From: Actinomycetota bacterium
Lineage (GTDB): Bacteria; Actinomycetota; Geothermincolia; Fen-727; Anoxymicrobiaceae
NCBI GenBank assembly: GCA_018896525.1
Contig: JAHIMR010000010.1
Span: forward strand, 1 to 35,702
Reading direction: 5' to 3'
Length of the DNA: 35,702 nt
Of this stretch, positions 7,170 through 15,201 are shown in pieces. The position numbers and the translations under genes are program-made. Numbering within the stretch: the first letter of the stretch is position 1; every line of letters starts with the position of its first letter. The notes below the pieces were generated by a model. It saw only the letters and a list, made by a program, of their open reading frames with translations. It did not search any database and was not told the DNA's origin.

Positions 7170-9209
7170 TCAGGCGGGATGGAGGCGGACCGCGCAGACC
7201 TTGAGTTCGGGGATGCCCGACGCCGGGTCGAACGCGTCGTTGGTGAGCATGTTGACCGGGCTCTCGGCAAAATGGAACGGGATGAAGACCTCTCCCGGCT
7301 TCACCCTGTCGGTCACCAGGGCGTCCAGCACCAACTCGCCGCGCCGGCTGGTGACCCTGACCGGTCTTCTCGTCTTTATCTCCAGGGATGACGCGTCCTC
7401 CGGGTTGATCTCCACGAAAGCGCTCCCCACCTCCCTGTCCAGTGACGGCGATGACCGGGTCATGGTCCCGGTATGGTAATGAAACGCGACCCTGCCGGTG
7501 ATGAGCACCAGAGGGTACTCCTCGTCGGCGACCTCGTCGGGCGGCCGGTACTCCGTAACCTGGAAGCTTCCCTTCCCACGCGCGAACTCCCCATGGTGAA
7601 GGAACCCGGTCCCCTCGTCCTCCGGGGTCGGGCACGGCCACTGCAGCCCGCTGGTCCTCAGACGGTCATAGCTCATGCCGGCGTACGACGGAGTGAGCGA
7701 AGCCAGCTCGTCGAAGACCTCCTCGGGGGAAACAAACTCGAAGCCGGGGGCACCCATCGCCCGGGCTATACGGCAGATGATCTCCCAATCCGCCAGTGCC
7801 CCCCCAGAGGGTTCAACCGCCTTTCTGATTCGCTGAACCCGGCGCTCGGTGTTGGTGAACGTACCATCCTTCTCGGCCCAGCAAGCGCCCGGAAGGACCA
7901 CCGTCGCCACCCGGGTGGTGTCGGTTTCCATGATGTCCTGCACCACCAGGAAATCGACCCCCGAGAGGGCCTCGCGCACATGGCTCGAGTTGGGGTCGGA
8001 CAGGAGCGGGTTCTCGCCCAGGATGTACATGAACTTGATGTCGCCGGCCGCCGCGGCGTCCATCATCTCCAGCAGGGTCAGCCCCGGCTCACGAGAAAGG
8101 GTAGCGCCCCAGGCCCCCTCGAACTTCCGCGCCGACGTTTCATCGGCCACCTTCGCATACCCGGGGAAGACGTTGGGCAGGCCACCCAGGTCGCAGGCGC
8201 CCTGCACGTTATTCTGGCCCCGGAGCGGGTTGACCCCCGTGGAGAGGCGGCCGATGTTTCCGGTCAGCATCGCCAGGTTGGCCAGCGCCATCACGTTGTC
8301 GGTCCCGGTCACGTGCTGGGTTATCCCCATACAGTAGACAATCGACGCCGTGTCGGCGCCGGCGAAAACACGGGCCGCCTCCACGAGCCCGTCCGACGGT
8401 ATCCCGGCTATCTCCGAGGCCCACCCGGGGGTGCACCCCGCGAGCGACTCCCGGAGGGCGTCGAAGCCCTCGGTGCGCGAACAGACGAACTCCCGGTCAT
8501 ATAATCCCTCGTCTACGATGACCTTCATCATGGCGTTGATGCAGGCGACATCTGTTCCCGGCCGATGGGCCAGGTGCATGTCGGCGAAAGGCGTGAGCTG
8601 TATCCTGCGGGGGTCGAACAGTAGCAGGCTCGCGCCTTTGCGGACGGCGTCCAGCATCTTTCCCGCTATGATAGGGTGCTGCTCGGTGGTGTTTGAACCG
8701 AATATCAGTATGCATTCGGCGTCGGCCAGCTCACCAACCGAGTTGGTCATCGCTCCGCTGCCGAACGTTGCCGCCAGACCGGCGACGGTGGGGCTGTGTC
8801 ACAACCTGGCACAGTGGTCGATATTATTGGTTCCCACCACCGCGCGGGCCAGCTTTCCTACCAGGTAGTTCTCCTCGTTGGTGCACTTCGCCGAGCAAAT
8901 GAACCCGACCGAGTCGGGGCCGTGCTCATCGACCACCCTTTTCAGCTCCCCGGCCACCAGCCCGATCGCCTCGTCCGTGGATACCTCCCCGGCAGCATCG
9001 CCTCTCCGGATAATCGGGGAGGCAAGCCGCCCGGGGCTCCCGACGAACTCGTGCGAAGTCCATCCCTTGATACACAGCTTCCCGTCGGATACCGGGTGCC
9101 CCTTCCAGGGAAGCACACCTGTAAGCTCGCCCCCGAACACCTCAAGGAGCATCCCGCATCCCGTGCCGCAGTACGGGCAGATGGTCGGCACCGTCCGGTA
9201 ATCGCTCAA
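7170..9209 (-). CDS. fdhA: Selenocysteine-containing formate dehydrogenase, catalytic alpha subunit
   Basis: Molybdenum/tungsten bis-pterin formate dehydrogenase, about 679 residues once the in-frame TGA at 8801-8799 is read as selenocysteine. The N-terminal 4Fe-4S site is C11, C14, C18 and C46. Then HCARL-Sec-HSPTVAGL matches the active site of FdhF-type enzymes, with Sec137 and catalytic H138. The reading frame continues without a break in the MGD-binding body (FIFGSNTTEQHP-like region) and ends in a C-terminal pterin-binding domain (LITGRVAFHYHTG). The start is TTG at 9209, overlapping the stop of the fdhB-like gene, with GAGGAGG seven bases upstream. Function: interconversion of formate and CO2 in the cytoplasm, with electrons passed to the FdhB/MvhD/Hdr proteins encoded upstream. 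A standard caller would split this gene into 8799-9209 and 7170-8750. Confidence 0.93.
8766..8801 (-). promoter_or_regulatory. UGA (Sec) codon and bacterial SECIS hairpin in fdhA
   Basis: Right after the TGA (8801-8799) the mRNA can form GUCGCC (8786-8781) paired with GGCGGC (8775-8770) around the loop GGUCU (8780-8776). The GGUCU apical loop and its distance from the UGA match the SelB-binding SECIS of E. coli fdhF. One U-G wobble lies in a six-pair stem. Confidence 0.85.
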
Positions 9210-9994
9210 GTGACATCCTCCTCGGTTCCCAGTACCGAGAGCGGGCTTTTCTTATCCGGGCTTCGACCGGGCCGGTACTCAAAGTGGCTCTCCACAACCT
9301 CCCCCACCTTCCGGTAGAGGGTTCGCAGCGGTATGCCTATCGGGCACGCCTCCTCACACAGGCCGCAATCTACACACCTTCCCGCCATGTCCACCGCCCT
9401 TATCAGGTGAAACACCGGGAGTAGCGGTGGTTGCTCGCCGTGGTCCACCAGGCCGGGCTCATCCAGGGCGCACTCCTTGCAGTAGCACAGGGGACACACG
9501 TTCCTGCACCCGAAGCATTTGACGCAGGCGGCAAAGCGGCTGAGCCAGTAGTCGAGCCTCTCGCCGGGGGGCAGCCCCTCCAGTTTCTCCACCATCCCAA
9601 GGTCCAGGCCCCCCTCTACTTTCTCCCCCTGTACCACCTCGGAGGGGTACGGTTGGGCGCACCCGCACGTCCCCGCCAGTTCCCCGTCGCAGGCAAGCCC
9701 CAGCAGGACCAGGTGCTCCATGTCCACCTGCCCCTGCTTTTCCAGCTCGATCAAGGCACGCTCGTCGCACCCCCGGACCACGACCGCGAGCCGTACCCCG
9801 GGCCTGGCCGCCTGGAGCCGCCTGACGATCGACGACACCGGGTATCGCTCCCCCGCCGGGTACTCCCCGGCCATCTGATCGATATCGTCAGCGTTGAACA
9901 GGTGCGGGACGTGACTGCCTCCCTCCGGGCGGAAGGCGAGAACGCCGTCAACCTCTTTTCCAATGATGTCGCGGGCCCTGTCTTTTATTGCCAA
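9206..9994 (-). CDS. FdhB-like iron-sulfur electron-transfer subunit
   Basis: A 262-residue soluble protein. The middle has a dense cysteine cluster, FAACVKCFGCRNVCPLCYC, typical of FrhB/FdhB-type and related oxidoreductase subunits, and a second site, CVDCGLCEEACPIG, of 4Fe-4S ferredoxin type. The N-terminal half (VVRGCDERAL, GTCGCAQPYP) resembles the beta-subunit fold that can bind a flavin, but no decisive motif is visible. Placed between mvhD and fdhA and overlapping the fdhA start, it most likely carries electrons between FdhA and MvhD/HdrA. The start is TTG at 9994 with GGAAGG upstream. The name fdhB is by context. Confidence 0.8.
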   Translation of the reverse strand: MAIKDRARDIIGKEVDGVLAFRPEGGSHVPHLFNADDIDQMAGEYPAGERYPVSSIVRRLQAARPGVRLAVVVRGCDERALIELEKQGQVDMEHLVLLGLACDGELAGTCGCAQPYPSEVVQGEKVEGGLDLGMVEKLEGLPPGERLDYWLSRFAACVKCFGCRNVCPLCYCKECALDEPGLVDHGEQPPLLPVFHLIRAVDMAGRCVDCGLCEEACPIGIPLRTLYRKVGEVVESHFEYRPGRSPDKKSPLSVLGTEEDVT

Positions 9995-10023
9995 CTGATG
10001 GCCTTCCCTTCCATACGCCCGGA

Positions 10024-10045
10024 GCCGGCAAGATGCCGGCGCTAC
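10024..10045. repeat. GCCGGCA-AGA-TGCCGGC palindromic repeat
   Basis: Seven-base arms with AGA loop followed by GCTAC. The same 22 bases occur twice more in the 90-bp duplication near 33.3 kb. It sits in the 61-bp gap between mvhD and the fdhB-like gene. Confidence 0.8.
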
Positions 10046-10055
10046 GTGTCTCTGT

Positions 10056-10553
10056 CTATGGCAACAGCGGCTTGAACGCTTTCCTTATCCTCTCCCGGTT
10101 CGCCGGGTTCTCTTCCCACCTGGTCCTCAAGGGGCTCGCCCCGGCCTGCTCCACCTGCCCGGTGAACTCCCTTATCACCTCGGCAAACTTCTCACCCTCG
10201 GCCGCCGACACCCACTCCAGGCGCAGGCGGTCCTCGCCTATCCCGATGAACTCCAGGACGTCCCTTATGACCTGGAAACGCTTGTAGGTCATGTAGTTGC
10301 CCTTGATGTAGTGGCAGTCGCCGATGTGGCACCCGGCGATGAGCACGCCGTCAATCCCCATCTGGAACGCCTTGAGCACGTGGTAAGGTGATATCGTTCC
10401 GGAGCACATGACCCGGATGTCCACGACGTTCGGCGGGTACTGCAACCTGCTCACCCCGGCGAGGTCGGCCCCGGCGTACGAACACCAGTTGCACAGGAAC
10501 GCGAGTATCTTTACCTCGTCCTTGCCATTGTTATTCTCAGGCTTCCGGCTCAT
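10056..10553 (-). CDS. mvhD: MvhD/HdrD-associated delta subunit (2Fe-2S electron connector)
   Basis: A 165-residue protein of the methyl-viologen-reducing hydrogenase delta subunit family. Key cysteines are in FLCNWCSYAGADLAG, VMCSG and GCHIGDCHY. In methanogens MvhD docks a hydrogenase or formate dehydrogenase to HdrA and transfers electrons to the bifurcating flavin. Here, between hdrA and fdhAB genes, it should link FdhAB to HdrA. Start ATG at 10553; 30 bp after the hdrA stop on the same strand, so same operon. Confidence 0.9.
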   Translation of the reverse strand: MSRKPENNNGKDEVKILAFLCNWCSYAGADLAGVSRLQYPPNVVDIRVMCSGTISPYHVLKAFQMGIDGVLIAGCHIGDCHYIKGNYMTYKRFQVIRDVLEFIGIGEDRLRLEWVSAAEGEKFAEVIREFTGQVEQAGASPLRTRWEENPANRERIRKAFKPLLP

Positions 10554-10583
10554 CTGTCCGTCACTTTCCCCCTGGATTGCCAG

Positions 10584-13500
10584 CTACAGCGGGTTGCAGG
10601 CGGCTTCTATCTGCGCGTATATCTGGTCCTGCTTGAACCCGAGCAGCGTGTTCGCCCCAGATGTGCAGGCCGCGGTACAGGCGCCGCACCCCTTGCACAG
10701 TGCGCTGTTCACCACCGCCACTCCCCTCTCCTCATCGAAATCAATCGCCTCGTAGCTGCACAGGCGCACACACTGGCGGCAGCCGGAGCATACCTCCTCG
10801 TCCACCCACGCCACCACGCCCTCGGTTACCACGTTCTCCTTACAGAGCACCGACTCCGCCCTCGCGGCCGCCGCGCACGCCTGGGTCAGGCTTTCCCCTA
10901 TCGTCTTGGGGTAATGCGCCAGCCCGGCGACAAACACCCCATCGGTGGCGAAGTCCACCGGCCGTAGCTTCACATGCGCCTCCAGGAAGAATCCGTCGGC
11001 GGAAAGCGGCACCTTCAGCTTCGGGCCGAGCTCGGCCGCGTCGGGGTTCGCTGCCACCCCGGTGGAGAGGACGACCAGGTCACACCCCAGCGAGACCTCC
11101 TCACCCCGCACGTTCCGGTCGGCCACCTTGAGGAGCAGGTCCCCGAAGCTGTGCTTGACCTCCGGTGGCTCGTCCTCGTCGAAGCGGATGAAACCGACCC
11201 CGCGCTCGCGGGCCTCCAGGTACCGGTCCTCGGCAAACCCGTACGTCCGAACGTCCCGGTAACAGATGTGGACGCCGGCGTCCGGGTTCAGTCGCTTGAG
11301 CGCCAGCGCGTTCTTCACCGCCACGGTGCAGCATATCTTGCTGCAGTAAGGGTTCTCGTCGTTCCGGGAACCGACACACTGTATCATGACCACGTCGCGT
11401 ACCCCGGCAAGCGAGCCGGGGTCCTGGTGGATTCGCCTCTCCAGCTCGGCCTGGGTGATGACCCGCTCGTCGCGCCCGAAGAAGTACTCCCCTTCTTTCG
11501 GCTCGTACTCGACTCCCCCGGTGGCGACCACCACCACGCCGTGGTCGACCTCCACCGGCCCGCCCGGCGTTGACAGGGTTGTGTGGAACTTGCCTACGTA
11601 GCCGTCAACTACATCAACCGTGGAGTCCAGGAACAGCTCAATGTTCCCGTGGCTGCTGACCTTGCCGACGAGCTCCTCCAGGTAAGCGCCGACGTCCCCG
11701 CCTTCGACGGTCCTGAAGATGTGGCGCATGTTGCCGCCCAGTTCCAGCTCCTTCTCCACCAGGTAGGTGGTGAAGCCCGCGTCACCCAGCCGCAGCGCGG
11801 CGGTCATGCCCGCGCCACCGCCGCCGATGACCAGCGCACGTGGCGTGACCGGAGAAACACCCTCCTGAAGCGGCTCCAGGAGCGCCGCCTTCCCAACCGC
11901 CATCTTCACCAGGTGCTTGGACTTCCCGGTGGCTTCATCGGGAAGGTTCATGTGGACCCATGAGCAGTGCTCCCTGATGTTCGCCATCTCGAACAGGTAC
12001 TTGTTGAGGCCCGCCGACCGCATCGTATCCCGGAAAAGCGGCTGGTGGGTGCGGGGGGTGCACGAAGCAACCATCAACCGGTTCAGGCCATGCTCCCGCA
12101 CGATGTCCCTTATCCACTCCTGGGTGTCCTGGCTGCAGGCGTACAGGCGCTCGTCGGCGAAGACCACGTTGGGAAGCGTCCGCGCGTACTCCACCACAGC
12201 AGGTACATCTACCACCCCGCCGATGTTGGTGCCGCAGCGGCATATGACCGCCCCTATCCTCGGCTCCTCCCCCACCACTTCCCGCTCGGGTGGGTGCTCC
12301 ACGTGGACAATCAGCTCGCCGCGCGCCGCCCCAAGCCCCGCGGATGCCATGTCGGCCGAGGCGCTCGCCTGCACAACCGTGTCGGGAATGTCCTTGGGGC
12401 CCTCCACCACGCCGCAGGCGTAGACGCCGGGGCGGGATGTCTTCACCGTCAGGAACTCGTCTGTGGCGACGAACCCGTGCTCGCCCAACGCCACTCCTAG
12501 GACACCCGCCAGGCCGGCGGCGTCCGGCTCGATACCTACCGACAGCACAACCAGGTCGAACTCCTCCTCCACCGCGTTGCCGTCCTCGTCTGTGTAGCCG
12601 ATCAGAATGTTGCCCGATGGCCGCAGTTCCTTGGCGTAAGAGGCAAGGCACCGGACGTATCGCACACCCTGCTCGCGGGAGGCCTTCCGGTAATACTCCT
12701 CAAACCCCTTGCCGTAAGACCTCATGTCGATAAAGAAGATGGAAGGCTCTATATCGCGTTGGTGCTCCCTGGCGATGAGTGACTGCTTGGTCGCGTACAT
12801 GCAGCACACCGACGAGCAGTAGCTGTTCCCAACGCTCGTATCCCGTGATCCCACGCACTGTATAAAGGCAAGCTTGCGCACCGGGCCCCCGTCGGAGCGC
12901 CTGAGCACGTGGCCGCCGGTGGGCCCGTTGGCGGCGAGTATCCGCTCGAACTCCAGGCTGGTCACCACGTTGTCGTAGACCCCGTACCCGTACTCCGCCT
13001 TTATCCGGGCGTCGAACGGGCGGTACCCCGGGGCCATGACGATGGAGCCGACCCTGAGTGTGTCGGTGCGTTCCTTCTGCTCGAAGTCAACGGCGTCCGC
13101 GAGGCAGACCTCCTTGCACTCGCCACACTTGCCCTTGAGCAGGTACAGACACCTGGTCGGGTCGATGAACGCAACCCCCGGGACCGCCTGGGGGAACGGC
13201 ACCCTTATGAGGGGAGTGCGCTTCAGGTCGGCGTCGTAGGGGTCCTTGACCTTGACCCTGCACTGCTCGGTGCAGATGCCGCAGCCGGTACACTTCTCCG
13301 GGTCCACGAAGCGGGGACGCACCCTCAGTTCAACCGTAAAATCCCCTTCCTCACCCTCCACGCCGACAACGTCGGAGAGTGTAAATAGCTCAATGTTCTC
13401 ACTGGAGCCGACCTCCACCAGCTTTGGAGAAAGTATGCACATGGAACAGTCGTTGGTGGGGAACGTCTTGTCCAACTGGCCCATGACACCACCGATAGAC

Positions 13501-13688
13501 GGGCCCGAGTCCACAAGGTACACCCGGTAACCCATCTCCACCAGGTCCAGCGATGCCTGAATGCCCCCTATGCCGCCACCGACCACCATCACCGCTCCCA
13601 CTGACGCATTGGTGCCTGATGACACGCTGGTGCCTGGCACCAGCGTGTCATTTTGTGGAATTTGGTTATTATTGTTGATGTTGTGCAT
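10584..13688 (-). CDS. hdrA: HdrA-type flavin iron-sulfur subunit, duplicated (two FAD modules)
   Basis: About 1034 residues, a long HdrA with two flavin modules. The first FAD site is GGGIGGIQA near residue 36, followed by a ferredoxin-type CTGCGICTEQC site near 131 and the HdrA-specific CSSVCC near 290. The second FAD site, GGGGAGMTAALRL, is near 621 and has its own CSKICC near 782. The C-terminus carries two 4Fe-4S sites (CSGCRQCVRLC, CKGCGACTAAC). In known complexes the HdrA flavin performs electron bifurcation between ferredoxin and a disulfide. ATG 13688 overlaps the hdrB stop (TAATG), suggesting coupling, but codons 13-29 are an inserted palindromic repeat. GTG 13601 or ATG 13589 (GGGAG upstream) are possible shorter starts, although GAVMVVGGG looks like conserved protein. 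Confidence 0.92.
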   Translation of the reverse strand: MHNINNNNQIPQNDTLVPGTSVSSGTNASVGAVMVVGGGIGGIQASLDLVEMGYRVYLVDSGPSIGGVMGQLDKTFPTNDCSMCILSPKLVEVGSSENIELFTLSDVVGVEGEEGDFTVELRVRPRFVDPEKCTGCGICTEQCRVKVKDPYDADLKRTPLIRVPFPQAVPGVAFIDPTRCLYLLKGKCGECKEVCLADAVDFEQKERTDTLRVGSIVMAPGYRPFDARIKAEYGYGVYDNVVTSLEFERILAANGPTGGHVLRRSDGGPVRKLAFIQCVGSRDTSVGNSYCSSVCCMYATKQSLIAREHQRDIEPSIFFIDMRSYGKGFEEYYRKASREQGVRYVRCLASYAKELRPSGNILIGYTDEDGNAVEEEFDLVVLSVGIEPDAAGLAGVLGVALGEHGFVATDEFLTVKTSRPGVYACGVVEGPKDIPDTVVQASASADMASAGLGAARGELIVHVEHPPEREVVGEEPRIGAVICRCGTNIGGVVDVPAVVEYARTLPNVVFADERLYACSQDTQEWIRDIVREHGLNRLMVASCTPRTHQPLFRDTMRSAGLNKYLFEMANIREHCSWVHMNLPDEATGKSKHLVKMAVGKAALLEPLQEGVSPVTPRALVIGGGGAGMTAALRLGDAGFTTYLVEKELELGGNMRHIFRTVEGGDVGAYLEELVGKVSSHGNIELFLDSTVDVVDGYVGKFHTTLSTPGGPVEVDHGVVVVATGGVEYEPKEGEYFFGRDERVITQAELERRIHQDPGSLAGVRDVVMIQCVGSRNDENPYCSKICCTVAVKNALALKRLNPDAGVHICYRDVRTYGFAEDRYLEARERGVGFIRFDEDEPPEVKHSFGDLLLKVADRNVRGEEVSLGCDLVVLSTGVAANPDAAELGPKLKVPLSADGFFLEAHVKLRPVDFATDGVFVAGLAHYPKTIGESLTQACAAAARAESVLCKENVVTEGVVAWVDEEVCSGCRQCVRLCSYEAIDFDEERGVAVVNSALCKGCGACTAACTSGANTLLGFKQDQIYAQIEAACNPL
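13602..13650. repeat. GGTGCC/GGCACC palindrome within the 5' end of hdrA
   Basis: TGACACGCTGGTGCC, a single central base, then GGCACCAGCGTGTCA gives a perfect 15-bp-arm palindrome at 13620-13650. An extra half copy, TGACGCATTGGTGCC, lies at 13602-13616. Same family as 7094-7124. It is translated as part of the N-terminal extension if hdrA starts at 13688. Confidence 0.88.
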
Positions 13689-14572
13689 TAGTGTGATAGT
13701 AGCTTTGTTTCTCTCATCAGCGGCATGGGGTCGATGATGTGGCTCTTCATCCACTCCTCGACCCCGGACAGGCCCATCGCCAGCCCCAGCAGTTCGGTGA
13801 AGTACAGGACCGGCAACTTGTGCAGGACCTTGAACGTCAGCTTCCCCGGCTTCTGCCTCATCTCCAGGTTGGCCGCGCACATCGGGCAGGCGGTGACCAC
13901 GCAGTTCGCGCCCGCCTCCTCGGCGCGGGTGAGCAGTTTGTTCACCATCTTCTCCACGATATCGGTTCGCGACAGCGACAGGCTTCCTCCGCAACAGTCG
14001 GTTTTGAACGACCACGGCCGCACATCCACTCCCAGTAGCGCGAGGAGGCGATCCAGGTCGGTGGGATTCTCCACCGAGTCACAGCAGCATACCTCGGGAG
14101 GCCGGACCAGCAGGCACCCGTAATAGGGGACCGCGCGAAGGCCGGCAAGCGGCAGGCGCAGCCATTTCCTGATCTCGGGGAAGGCGACGTCGTTCACAAG
14201 GACATCCAGCAGGTGCCTGACCTCGCCTCTAAACCTCGGGTCGGCGCCTACCACCTCCTCGACCTCGCGGGCAACCGCCTCGTCACCCAGTATCCGCGCC
14301 TGGGCGATCTTCATCCTGGAGTAGCACATGGCGCAGACGGTGAGCATGTCCTTGCCCTCCTCCCTGGCGATGGCCAGGTTCCTTCCCGGGAGAGCGATTG
14401 ACAGCAGGTCGTCGGTCATGTGCGCTGACGACGCCCCGCAGCAGTTCCAGTCGGGTAACTCCGCCAGCTCGATTCCCAGCGCCCGGCAGACCGCCTCGGT
14501 GGATAGCCCGAACTCCTCGGCGGAACCGGATTGCGAGCACCCCGGGAAGTAGGAAAAGGTGAGGTCCGTCAC
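13688..14572 (-). CDS. hdrB: HdrB-type subunit with two CCG domains
   Basis: A 294-residue protein with the duplicated cysteine-rich (CCG) domain of heterodisulfide reductase subunit B. The first set includes C12, the NCCGASS motif and CAMC; the second includes YYGC, DCCGGS and CPMCAANLE. In HdrB these ligate two non-cubane 4Fe-4S clusters at the disulfide-reducing site. The cognate disulfide in a non-methanogen is unknown. The start is GTG at 14572. The only ribosome-binding sequence (GGAGCGAGGT) comes from the miniature element inserted between hdrC and hdrB. The stop overlaps the hdrA ATG. Confidence 0.92.
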   Translation of the reverse strand: MTDLTFSYFPGCSQSGSAEEFGLSTEAVCRALGIELAELPDWNCCGASSAHMTDDLLSIALPGRNLAIAREEGKDMLTVCAMCYSRMKIAQARILGDEAVAREVEEVVGADPRFRGEVRHLLDVLVNDVAFPEIRKWLRLPLAGLRAVPYYGCLLVRPPEVCCCDSVENPTDLDRLLALLGVDVRPWSFKTDCCGGSLSLSRTDIVEKMVNKLLTRAEEAGANCVVTACPMCAANLEMRQKPGKLTFKVLHKLPVLYFTELLGLAMGLSGVEEWMKSHIIDPMPLMRETKLLSH

Positions 14573-14575
14573 TTA

Positions 14576-14635
14576 GTACCTCGCTCCATAAATACACTGC
14601 TCTCGGTGCTTAACCCTATTCATGGAACGAAGCAC
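14576..14635 (-). mobile_element. Miniature inverted-repeat element, 60-bp deletion derivative (copy C)
   Basis: Plus-strand left end is GTACCTCGCTCCATAAATAC; the reverse complement of the right end is GTGCTTCGTTCCATGAATAG. The interior matches the 162-bp copies except that 102 bp are missing between the ACTG near the left end and CTCTCGGTGC. TA flanks both ends, as for a TA target duplication. It fills the hdrC-hdrB gap exactly: its right-end base is the first base of the hdrC stop triplet as read on the plus strand, and its left end holds the hdrB ribosome-binding site. Confidence 0.85.
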
Positions 14636-15180
14636 TAGACCTCCATTTTCCGGGTCCTCTTGAATACCCTCCTTACCGCCCGGCGGTTCTTCACCGTGCG
14701 GGGAAGGATCTTTATCTTGCGCTTGAAGAACATCACCGCGCCCAGTCCCATGTCGTCAAACAGGTTACCGGTCATCGCCTTGTAACCCCCGATGAGGAAC
14801 GGCTCATTGGTCCTGCCCAGGAGCTTGATGCCTCCCAGGAACGACCGGTGCATCATGCCCACCTCGCGCTCGGACGGCTCCACGCCACTCTCTATGGCGA
14901 TGTGCCGCAGGCCGTCCATCACCCCCGCGATGTCGATCTCGTTGGGACAACGGGTGGTGCATGTTTCGCAGGAGGCGCACAGCCAGATGGTCGAGCTGGC
15001 AAGCAGTCGCTCCCTCTGTCCGTAGGAGATCATCTTCATGACCTCGTGGGGGAGCAGGTCCATGGCGAACGCCACCGGGCAGCCGGCGGAGCACTTCTTG
15101 CACTGGTAACAGGCACGCACCTTCTGGCCGGTGCGGCCCTCCAGCTCCGCATCCAGCTTGCTGTTTACGGCGTTAATCAA
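14635..15180 (-). CDS. hdrC: HdrC-type 4Fe-4S subunit
   Basis: A 181-residue dicluster ferredoxin-like protein with CYQCKKCSAGCP (about 24-35) and CASCETCTTRCPNEID (about 68-83), the HdrC pattern. The basic tail (RRVFKRTRK) follows. HdrC passes electrons from the HdrA flavin to HdrB. The start is TTG at 15180, with GGAG seven bases upstream, 21 bp after the acyl-CoA synthetase stop. The stop TAG falls on the end of the miniature element. Confidence 0.92.
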   Translation of the reverse strand: MINAVNSKLDAELEGRTGQKVRACYQCKKCSAGCPVAFAMDLLPHEVMKMISYGQRERLLASSTIWLCASCETCTTRCPNEIDIAGVMDGLRHIAIESGVEPSEREVGMMHRSFLGGIKLLGRTNEPFLIGGYKAMTGNLFDDMGLGAVMFFKRKIKILPRTVKNRRAVRRVFKRTRKMEV

Positions 15181-15201
15181 CTGCTATCTCCGGTTGAATG
15201 G

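Noticed and set aside
8799-8801. Stop codon splitting the formate dehydrogenase gene
   Set aside because: It sits at the selenocysteine position with a following SECIS hairpin, and the frame continues seamlessly; not a frameshift or pseudogene.
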